Source of the DNA: JBMZCV01 sp049613665
Lineage (GTDB): Bacteria > Bacteroidota > Bacteroidia > Chitinophagales > UBA2359
Reading direction: 5' to 3'
Assembly (NCBI GenBank): GCA_049613665.1
Contig: JBMZCV010000242.1
Location: forward strand, 1-5,521
Length of the DNA stretch: 5,521 bases
The position numbers and the translations under genes were made by a program. Within the stretch, counting starts at the first letter, position 1, and every line of letters begins with the position of its first letter. Of this stretch, positions 1 through 5,521 are shown piece after piece. The notes under the pieces were generated by a model. It was not told the DNA's origin and made no database searches. It saw nothing but the letters and a program-made list of their open reading frames with translations.

Positions 1-436
1 AATATTTCCTATTTTTATGGCCTTTTGAACTGAAAAATAGTATGTTTCCCCTATCGAAAAAGGTTTCTTTTGTTAAACTGAGAATAACTGACTCAACCTC
101 TTTCTTAGCAGCCGCATATTGCATATACTCTTTTATTCTCACATTTTCGCCTTGCTCCAAATTTGGGTCGTCATTGAGCAGTCCGATAGTCATATTCAAA
201 ATTTTGCTATTTACAACTACATTTTTGCTTTTTCAATATAAATTCATCGCTCTTGCTACTTCTTCGGCTAATCTTGGCTGTTTAATAATTTGCCTTCCTA
301 TTTCAGTAACAAGAGCATATAAGTTCAAAAAATGATTTTGTTCTGCATTTTCAACATCTCTGCTTATCGTTCCCAACAAAATTTACTCTACTAGATAATT
401 ATGGCGTGCTTCTTGTTGTAGTACGTTTTTGAGCAT
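1..436 (-). pseudogene. Decayed gene of unknown function, cut by the left edge
   Basis: Read on the minus strand from an ATG at 436-434, one frame stays protein-like to the left edge, about 145 codons. It is broken by TAA at 385-383 and TGA at 235-233. Between the two stops and after the second, the translation has normal, mostly helical and charged composition (for example IGRQIIKQPRLAEEVARAMN, then KILNMTIGLLNDDPNLEQGE). The same frame can be followed back to an ATG at 517-515 across two more stops, with less convincing sequence. The TGA could be a mutated TGG codon; TGG is used normally for Trp in the other genes, so recoding is unlikely. I do not recognise the family. The alternative is a short intact ORF starting at the internal ATG at 193-191 and continuing outside the window. 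An overlapping plus-strand ORF at 42-335 is judged to be its antisense shadow. Confidence 0.5.
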
Positions 437-517
437 ATGCTTGTTATTAAGTGTTTTTTGTAATCACCTTTTCGGCTAAAATTCAAAAGTGCTTATTTCT
501 TTTCGACTGTTTGTCAT

Positions 518-930
518 TCTATATTGCGTAATATTTTTACTTCACAGCCAAATATTTTCTCAAAAAAACACACTTTTCAAAATCGTTTTGCATTTAGGTT
601 AAATAAGGTTAAAACGACTTACTTTATGAACGGAAAAGACTTTAAAACAGTAAGACCTGCTGTAAACATGTCTTTCATTACCTACTAAAATGATAACTTC
701 GTTTTTTATTTAAAGCAACTATTTTGATATGGGCTTTTGAGATAAAAAATCAGATTATTTTCTTTTTAGGTAAAGCTGTTTTTGAGCTTAATAAGCACTA
801 CTCTTGAGCGAAAAAAGCAGCGGTATAAATGAAAGCTAGGTATTTTTTAACCAACATTGCCATAACGTAAAATAGTTACTACTTAATAAAGCGAATTATA
901 CATTCATATATTCACCTCAAAAAAATATAG
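518..930. other. AT-rich intergenic region, no convincing gene
   Basis: This stretch of about 410 bases separates the minus-strand remnant from the outer-membrane protein gene. It must hold the promoter for the latter, but no clear Bacteroidota TTTG / TAnnTTTG pair is visible. The closest -7 match is TACTCTTG at 799-806, which lacks a suitably spaced -33 element. It contains a tandem direct repeat of AGGTTAAA (596-603 and 606-613, a 10-base period) and a 20-codon ORF at 626-688 that has no other support. Just before the start codon at 931 the leader is A-rich (CCTCAAAAAAATATAG) with no Shine-Dalgarno motif, as is usual in this phylum. Confidence 0.5.
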
Positions 931-3480
931 ATGAACCACCTTATAACTAAAATTTTGTTGTTGAGCTATTGTTCATTTTTTACATTTTTAGCAAAAGCCA
1001 ACACACCAACAACGGCACGAGTAGATAATGATGCTAAAATAAACTACATTCAGAAAGCCGAAAATGCACCAAAAATAGATGGTGTATTAGACGACGAAAT
1101 TTGGCAAGAGTTGCCAGCAATGACCAACTTTACGGCTTTTGAACCAGAAGTAGGCAAAAAGCCATCTAAAAGAACAGAAGTAAAAATTGCATATGACAAT
1201 AGTGCTATGTATGTGGCAGCTTATATGTATGACGACAAACCAGAAGATATTCAGCGGCAGCTAGGTTTGCGTGACTCATGGGGAAATGGCAACTTTGCGA
1301 TGCTCGACATCAATGCAGACTATTTTGGCATTTTCTTAGACACTTATCACGACAAGCAAAATGCGTTTGGCTTTGTAGTGACGGCTTCTGATGTGCAGAA
1401 TGATGCTCGTTTTACTATTTTTAATCAAGACAATTCGTGGAATGCTGTTTGGTATAGTAAAGCGAGAATAGTAGAAGATGGTTGGATAGTAGAAATGGCG
1501 ATTCCTTATGGAGCATTGCGTTTTTCGGAAAAAGATGTGCAAAATTGGGGCGTTGGACTCATTCGCCAAGTCAGAAGCTTGCGAGAGCGTTCTATGTGGA
1601 GTCCTTTCGACCCTGCCGAAAATGGTTTGGCCAATCAATTTGGCGTTTTGGAAGGCTTGAAAGATATAGAACCACCGTTGCGACTATCTGTTACACCTTA
1701 TGTATCGACCTATTATCAGCGATATACCGACACACAAAACCCAGAAGACAATGGCAGTTCGGGGCCAACACCACGAGGCGGTATGGACTTGAAATATGGA
1801 ATCAACGAAAGTTTTACGCTAGATATGGTACTTATTCCAGATTTTGGGCAAGTGCAATCAGATGACGAAGTCTTGAACTTGTCGCCTTTCGAGGTGCGTT
1901 ATGATGAAAATAGGCCATTTTTTACCGAAGGTACAGAGTTGTTTTCAAAAGCCAATTTATTTTATTCTCGGCGTGTAGGTGGTCGCCCAAATGGTTTTTA
2001 TGATGTAGAAGACAATTTGGAAGAAGGAGAAACATTGGTCGAAAATATGTCGGAAGTACCTATGTATAATGCCACAAAATTATCTGGACGAACCGCCAAA
2101 CAATTGGGTATAGGTTTTTTCAATGCCGTAACAGGCGATGCTTATGCTACGATAGAAAATGAAGCTGGCGAAAAATATAAAGTAAAAACAGATGATTTGA
2201 CCAACTACAACATCATCGTGTTTGACCAAGCCTTAAAAAATCGCTCTTATGTTAGTGTTATCAATACCAATGTGATGCGAAAAGGCTCAGGCAGAGATGC
2301 TAATGTCACAGGAACAGAATTTAGATTTGCCAACAAAAAAAATACCTATGCTATTAATGGTGTTGCTAATTTGAGCCAAGTTTGGGACACCGAAAATGAT
2401 GAACAACCGAGTGTGGGCTACAAATACAATGTAGAGATAGCGAAAGTAAGTGGTAATTTGCAATATGGAATATGGCAAAACGTAGAAAGCGACACCTACG
2501 ACCCTAATGATTTAGCCTATTTATACAACAACAATGAATTTAGCAATGGTATCTTTTTGAGATACAATCAGTACAATCCTTTCTGGATATTCAACAATGC
2601 TTCTGCTGGTATCAATTTCAATTATCAACGTTTATATAGCCCAAACAAGTTTCAGGAATTTGGTATTTGGAGCTATGCAAATGGTACATTGGCTAAAAGC
2701 TTTACCTCTTTAGGTTTCAACTTTCACATTATACCCGTAAAAGGAAATGACTTTTTTGAACCTAGAGAAGATGATCGTTTCTCAGTTAGTTCACAATCTT
2801 TTATGCTAAATACTTGGGTATCAACTGATTATCGCAAGAAAATAGCCATAGATGCCAATGCAGCTTATCGAATGAATCCCTTATACAATCAAAAAATTTA
2901 TGATTGGGGCATTTCGCCACGATTTCGACCAAACGATAAGTTATTTTTTATATATGACTTATACAACCTAGTTTTTGTAAAAGAGGTGGGTTATGTGCAT
3001 ACGATAGAGCATGATGATGCCGAAAATGAAGTTATTTATGGTGTAAGAGAGCGAAACACCGTTGTCAATACTTTGGAAGCACGCTATTTGTTCAATAGTA
3101 GAATGGCTGTTAATTTGCGAGCCAGACATTATTGGTCAAAAGCTATTTACAAAGACTTCAAATTTCTTCATACAGATGGCTATGTCATAGATACAGATTA
3201 TACGGGCGAACACAATCGAAATTTCAACGCTTTTACGCTCAACTTGGGCTATACATGGCAATTTGCTCCTGGAAGCGAGCTGAGTTTAGTGTGGAAAAGC
3301 GACATTTTCAGTAGTCAAGATTCCGATTCTGATACTGATGAATACTTGGAGATAGCTGCTAATAATTATTTTTATAATTTTTCAGATACCTTCAATGCAC
3401 CACAAAATAATACCTTTTCATTGAAGATACTATACTATATTGACTATCAAATGATAAAACATAAGCGTTTTTCATTTTAA
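931..3480 (+). CDS. DUF5916 outer-membrane protein with family 9 carbohydrate-binding-like domain
   Basis: This is a complete 849-residue protein. Residues 1-23 look like a Sec signal peptide: a lysine at 7, a hydrophobic stretch to about 20, and an A-K-A cleavage site at 21-23. Residues about 40-235 match the family 9 carbohydrate-binding-like fold found at the front of these proteins, with KIDGVLDDEIW at 48-58, IPYGALRF at 191-198 and a WGVGLIRQ segment from 206. From about residue 245 to the end is the DUF5916 region. It carries the family's most recognisable block, PDFGQVQSD at 303-311 leading to NRPFFTEG at 327-334. The rest alternates aromatic and polar residues like an outer-membrane beta-barrel and ends in Phe, as many barrels do. 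The length is normal for the family. The biochemical role is not established; binding of sugars or other surface ligands is inferred from the N-terminal domain only. The gene stands alone, with its own terminator downstream. Confidence 0.93.
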   Translation: MNHLITKILLLSYCSFFTFLAKANTPTTARVDNDAKINYIQKAENAPKIDGVLDDEIWQELPAMTNFTAFEPEVGKKPSKRTEVKIAYDNSAMYVAAYMYDDKPEDIQRQLGLRDSWGNGNFAMLDINADYFGIFLDTYHDKQNAFGFVVTASDVQNDARFTIFNQDNSWNAVWYSKARIVEDGWIVEMAIPYGALRFSEKDVQNWGVGLIRQVRSLRERSMWSPFDPAENGLANQFGVLEGLKDIEPPLRLSVTPYVSTYYQRYTDTQNPEDNGSSGPTPRGGMDLKYGINESFTLDMVLIPDFGQVQSDDEVLNLSPFEVRYDENRPFFTEGTELFSKANLFYSRRVGGRPNGFYDVEDNLEEGETLVENMSEVPMYNATKLSGRTAKQLGIGFFNAVTGDAYATIENEAGEKYKVKTDDLTNYNIIVFDQALKNRSYVSVINTNVMRKGSGRDANVTGTEFRFANKKNTYAINGVANLSQVWDTENDEQPSVGYKYNVEIAKVSGNLQYGIWQNVESDTYDPNDLAYLYNNNEFSNGIFLRYNQYNPFWIFNNASAGINFNYQRLYSPNKFQEFGIWSYANGTLAKSFTSLGFNFHIIPVKGNDFFEPREDDRFSVSSQSFMLNTWVSTDYRKKIAIDANAAYRMNPLYNQKIYDWGISPRFRPNDKLFFIYDLYNLVFVKEVGYVHTIEHDDAENEVIYGVRERNTVVNTLEARYLFNSRMAVNLRARHYWSKAIYKDFKFLHTDGYVIDTDYTGEHNRNFNAFTLNLGYTWQFAPGSELSLVWKSDIFSSQDSDSDTDEYLEIAANNYFYNFSDTFNAPQNNTFSLKILYYIDYQMIKHKRFSF

Positions 3481-3505
3481 ATCAAAAAAGGTTTTTTTTT
3501 ACTAT

Positions 3506-3555
3506 TTCCAATTTAGTCAAGTTTTTACTTGTTTGGCTAAATTGGAATTTTTTTT
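3506..3555 (+). terminator. Rho-independent terminator of the DUF5916 gene
   Basis: An 11-base-pair perfect stem (TTCCAATTTAG at 3506-3516 with CTAAATTGGAA at 3537-3547) continues inward with TCAA/TTGG (one G-T wobble), closing a loop of about 12 bases. Eight T residues follow directly at 3548-3555. It begins 26 bases after the stop codon, so it should end the upstream transcript and separate it from the next gene. Confidence 0.85.
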
Positions 3556-3679
3556 GCCTGTTCAAGCTTTAGAAAACCAATTGATAAAAAAAAAGAATTG
3601 TACAATACTAGCAGTTTTTTATTTCAAAAGCCTACGATTGAATAGCTACACTTTTTTATCAATATGTTTTCGCAAATAA

Positions 3680-3797
3680 GTAATCGAACAAAAATAAGCA
3701 CCAAAACGCTATCTCATTAGTAGCGTGATTTGTGCTAACACCTTCAAAAATTAAGGTGTTGAATATTACGATTTAGAAAATAAATCTGTCCGATTAC
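3680..3797 (+). ncRNA. Candidate multi-branched structured RNA or leader element
   Basis: A run of inverted repeats nests inside one closing stem. P1 pairs GTAATCG (3680-3686) with CGATTAC (3791-3797), 7 perfect base pairs. P2 pairs AGCAC (3697-3701) with GTGCT (3732-3736), continues through AAA/TTT, then ACGCTA (3706-3711) with TAGCGT (3721-3726), with small bulges and a 9-base loop. P3 pairs AACACCTT (3737-3744) with AAGGTGTT (3753-3760) and abuts P2 with no gap. P4 pairs GATTTA (3770-3775) with TAAATC (3781-3786). The stems do not conflict, so they could form a four-way junction. No T-tract follows, so this is not a terminator. It lacks the features of a tRNA. The strand is assumed from the downstream gene; a set of DNA-binding dyads is the main alternative. 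AT-rich DNA gives chance stems, so confidence is limited. Confidence 0.3.
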
Positions 3798-3839
3798 CGA
3801 ATGTGATATTTTATTGAAACTAACATCTTGATTTGTGAG

Positions 3840-3890
3840 TTGTTAACAATGACATCCTTTCATTAAAATAGTGTTAAGCACTTATTAACA
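3840..3890. promoter_or_regulatory. Cluster of TGTTAA half-sites upstream of the sigma-like gene
   Basis: A perfect 10-base palindrome TTGTTAACAA lies at 3840-3849. A second dyad with the same half-site, TGTTAA (3872-3877), seven bases, then TTAACA (3885-3890), ends 27 bases before the ATG at 3918. Two dyads sharing a half-site just upstream of a start codon are compatible with an operator or autoregulatory site. No TAnnTTTG promoter was recognised here. The half-site is AT-rich, so chance occurrence is possible. Confidence 0.3.
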
Positions 3891-3917
3891 AAAAATAGTA
3901 AAAAAAACTAAAAAAGT

Positions 3918-4871
3918 ATGACTATTCCCAATAAGCATTCATTGGCTGAGAAAATTGCTAGACATATCGTAAATCTTTATATCGAAAAAAGAATTTTTGA
4001 GCATCGAGAACAACATCGTTTTTTTGTTGATGTGAAAAAACACTTAAATAAGGTAATCCAAGAAACAACGATGAAATCAAAGAGCGTTTTGTTTTTACAG
4101 ACCTACTTGATGCACAAAGCAGATAAATATTGTAGCCAATTAACATTAATAAAATACCAGTTTGTTGCCGATATACTTATTCATAAATACATAAAAACGG
4201 GTTCTTTTGTAGCAAGTCAACAAGCAGATTTGTGGATATATATTTATGAATTGGCTTTAAAACGTCAAACAGTCGAAAAGTATGAAAGGCGTAATAACGC
4301 TGCTTTTAAAACATACTTTTGGACATGCGTAAAAAATTTTTTGAATGAAAAATATAGAAATGACAAAAATAAATATCGTTTAAATGATATTGTAAATGTA
4401 GATATAGAAGAGCATGATTCCTATCAAAACGAAACTACCTATGCCTACTCCGCTAATAGTATGGCAGCAATGCAGAATATAGAAAATATACCAGCACCAG
4501 CAACTTCTACTTATAGCTCTGCTAGCTATATTCGCTCCGAAATGATAGAAAATATCGAAGCTTTAATACTGCTTGATGGCTCGCTAACAATAGAAAAACG
4601 TAAAAAATTGAGGCTCTGCTTAATGCTTGAAATGCGTTTGACATTGAAAAAGCGAGATATATATACCATTTGGAACTGTTGTCCTAAAAAACATCTAAAA
4701 ATGATGCTTGACAATTTTGGCAAAGACTATCATCATCTATCTCGTAGCGAAATTTGGCAAAGCCTCACCATATTTATCAATGCTTATCAAAAACAAGATA
4801 ATGGCATTGATGCAGTTAGAATATGGCTACAAAGACGTAAAAATGTTTTTTTACGCTTGAAAAAAAATTAA
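3918..4871 (+). CDS. Unidentified basic protein, weakly sigma-70-like
   Basis: This is a complete 317-residue soluble protein with no signal peptide or membrane segment, rich in Lys and Arg. I do not recognise it with certainty. Residues about 60-150 are helical and end in FKTYFWTCVKNFLNEK (130-145), preceded by ADLWIYIYELAL (103-114). That order resembles sigma-70 region 2, where an acidic-aromatic helix precedes an F-x-x-[WY]-x-x-x-x-x-[RK]-N helix. Residues about 160-205 form a polar, Ser/Thr/Ala-rich linker. Residues 209-317 are again helical, and LSRSEIWQSL (274-283) followed by DAVRIWLQRRKNVFLRLKK (298-316) resembles a degenerate region 4 helix-turn-helix. The first 50 residues match nothing I know. 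The start at 3918 follows an A-rich leader without a Shine-Dalgarno motif; an internal Met at residue 52 is a less likely start. It is isolated, with no anti-sigma partner in the window. A sigma-like transcription factor is a hypothesis; being a real gene is much surer. Confidence 0.85.
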   Translation: MTIPNKHSLAEKIARHIVNLYIEKRIFEHREQHRFFVDVKKHLNKVIQETTMKSKSVLFLQTYLMHKADKYCSQLTLIKYQFVADILIHKYIKTGSFVASQQADLWIYIYELALKRQTVEKYERRNNAAFKTYFWTCVKNFLNEKYRNDKNKYRLNDIVNVDIEEHDSYQNETTYAYSANSMAAMQNIENIPAPATSTYSSASYIRSEMIENIEALILLDGSLTIEKRKKLRLCLMLEMRLTLKKRDIYTIWNCCPKKHLKMMLDNFGKDYHHLSRSEIWQSLTIFINAYQKQDNGIDAVRIWLQRRKNVFLRLKKN

Positions 4872-5017
4872 ACATTCTTTTGAAACTGTATATAAAAAGC
4901 AATTATTTTTGCTCTAATAAAATATTTTTTTTAGTACACAAATAATGTTCTTTTTTGATTTATCAATAGAAAAATGAAAATAAACATTATGTGCATGTTT
5001 TGTAAGTAATTGGACAA

Positions 5018-5078
5018 ATTTATGCTACAAATTGTAGAAGTTTATATGCTAAAACTCGATACTGTTGGTAGCATAAAT
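5018..5078. repeat. 11-base inverted repeat containing a nested palindrome
   Basis: ATTTATGCTAC (5018-5028) is the exact reverse complement of GTAGCATAAAT (5068-5078). Overlapping its left arm is an odd-length palindrome, CTACAA-A-TTGTAG (5025-5037), which would compete with the longer pairing. A near-copy of the left arm, TTTATATGCTA, lies between the arms at 5041-5051 and could also pair with the right arm with a two-base bulge. It could be an operator-like cluster or an RNA with alternative folds; its function is unknown. Confidence 0.4.
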
Positions 5079-5101
5079 CGTCTTATTATTAAATAAGCAA
5101 G

Positions 5102-5168
5102 TTTTTAATGTCATTTTAGAAATAAATGAAACTATTGATAACTAATTTAGTCAAAAAGACATTAAAAA
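5102..5168. repeat. Inverted repeat, 15 of 16 positions paired
   Basis: TTTTTAATGTC (5102-5112) pairs perfectly with GACATTAAAAA (5158-5168). After one A-A mismatch, TTTT (5114-5117) pairs with AAAA (5153-5156). The 35 bases between are AT-rich with no ORF. There is no T-tract directly after the right arm beyond TT, so it is not a standard terminator. No duplicated target site is visible at its ends, so a small mobile element is not supported either. Confidence 0.4.
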
Positions 5169-5403
5169 TTCTTTAAGTAGTTCTTCAAAAAAAAATTGGA
5201 CATTTCTTCAGTTACAAGCTAACATCTTAATTTTTTAGGGCATTAATGCAAATTGTTATATTGTTAAGTTTATGTCTATAAAATGTCATTATTCAAACAA
5301 GAAAATAAACTAAATTTTATTTTTTATAAAGTTTGATTTTAAAATATATTTATTTATACTTGTGTATATTTTGTCACATCAATTTTAAAGCAAAAAAAAG
5401 TTT

Positions 5404-5448
5404 TTAGTTGTTAAACTAAGCCTAATGCCTTGAAAGTCAAGGTATTAG
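5404..5448. repeat. Two tandem hairpins, the second with a 12-base stem
   Basis: TTAGTT (5404-5409) pairs with AACTAA (5414-5419) around a 4-base loop. Two bases later CTAATGCCTTGA (5422-5433) pairs with TCAAGGTATTAG (5437-5448) around the loop AAG, 12 pairs with a single G-T wobble. AGTTTTT (5399-5405) can also pair with AAAAACT (5453-5459) around both, overlapping the first hairpin by two bases. On the minus strand the hairpins are followed by a run of eight T residues (complement of 5392-5399), so a leftward or bidirectional terminator is possible. On the plus strand no T-tract follows directly. Confidence 0.5.
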
Positions 5449-5481
5449 AAAGAAAAACTATTTTTAATCAGCAATTTCCGC

Positions 5482-5516
5482 TTTGACTTTTTAATGATAA
5501 AAAATTTGTATTTTTG
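5482..5516 (+). promoter_or_regulatory. Bacteroidota-type promoter reading off the right edge
   Basis: TTTG at 5482-5485 and TATTTTTG at 5509-5516 match the -33 TTTG and -7 TAnnTTTG consensus of the Bacteroidota primary sigma factor. The 23-base spacer is at the long end of the usual range. It would drive a gene beyond the right edge of the window, and it lies about 33 bases after the tandem hairpins. Confidence 0.5.
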
Positions 5517-5521
5517 TATTT

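Larger units (their letters stand above)
4872..5481. other. Long non-coding region with several inverted repeats
   Basis: About 610 bases follow the sigma-like gene with no ORF worth calling on either strand. A weak hairpin (AGCAA 4898-4902 with TTGCT 4909-4913) is followed after about a dozen bases by a T-run, and could serve as a poor terminator for that gene. Several longer inverted repeats lie further right and are listed separately. The word CTAACATCTT at 5219-5228 also occurs at 3820-3829, on the other side of the gene, and the word AATTGGACA occurs twice here (5008-5016 and 5194-5202). Confidence 0.5.

Noticed and set aside
42..335. Plus-strand ORF of 97 codons with a hydrophobic translation
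   Set aside because: It lies antisense to the protein-like minus-strand frame at 1-436. Hydrophobic Leu/Phe/Ser-rich translations are typical of the complement of helical, charged coding sequence, and no leader or promoter supports it.
626..688. 20-codon plus-strand ORF starting ATGAACGGA
   Set aside because: It is too short to judge. It has no ribosome-binding evidence and no attenuator-like structure tied to it, and such ORFs are common by chance.
799..806. TACTCTTG as a -7 promoter element for the outer-membrane protein gene
   Set aside because: It has one mismatch to TAnnTTTG, and the nearest TTTG (781-784) is only 14 bases away, too close for a normal promoter.
1336..1638. Minus-strand and alternative-frame ORFs inside the DUF5916 gene (1336-1638, 1482-1865, 2287-2478, 3132-3314)
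   Set aside because: All overlap a clearly coding frame with recognised domains, and their translations show no independent signal.
3680..3797. tRNA-like cloverleaf reading of the four-stem element
   Set aside because: The 7-pair closing stem and three arms recall a cloverleaf. However, the segment is about 118 bases, has no T-loop or anticodon-arm signature, and its arm lengths do not fit.
3958..4146. Minus-strand ORFs inside the 317-residue gene (3958-4146, 4526-4723)
   Set aside because: They are short shadows of a longer, coherent plus-strand ORF.
4898..4932. Possible terminator after the 317-residue gene
   Set aside because: The stem has only five base pairs and the T-run starts about a dozen bases later, so it does not meet the usual pattern. 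It is mentioned only as a weak possibility.

Overview
The window looks like chromosomal DNA from a low-GC member of the Bacteroidota, probably a Cytophagales- or Flavobacteriales-like organism. Four things point there. One is a complete DUF5916-type outer-membrane protein, a family typical of that phylum. The start codons follow A-rich leaders without a Shine-Dalgarno motif. A TTTG / TAnnTTTG promoter lies at the right edge. The intergenic DNA is very AT-rich. This placement is inference from these features, not a database match.

Layout, left to right. Positions 1-436 (possibly to 517) hold the decayed remains of a minus-strand gene of unknown function that runs off the left edge and is broken by in-frame stops. 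Positions 518-930 are AT-rich and hold no convincing gene. Positions 931-3480 (+) encode an 849-residue secreted protein with a family 9 carbohydrate-binding-like domain followed by a DUF5916 domain. It is followed by a good intrinsic terminator at 3506-3555. The gap at 3556-3917 contains a compact set of nested and abutting inverted repeats (3680-3797) that could fold as a multi-branched RNA, then a cluster of TGTTAA half-sites. Positions 3918-4871 (+) encode a 317-residue basic, soluble protein that I cannot identify firmly. Its middle and end weakly resemble sigma-70 regions 2 and 4. Positions 4872-5521 are non-coding, with several separate inverted repeats and a rightward promoter at the very edge.

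The two intact genes lie on the same strand but are separated by a terminator and about 440 bases, so they are probably separate transcription units. Nothing in the sequence ties their functions together. The part most worth checking is the orphan sigma-like gene with structured non-coding DNA on both sides. No mobile element, CRISPR array, rRNA or tRNA was seen.
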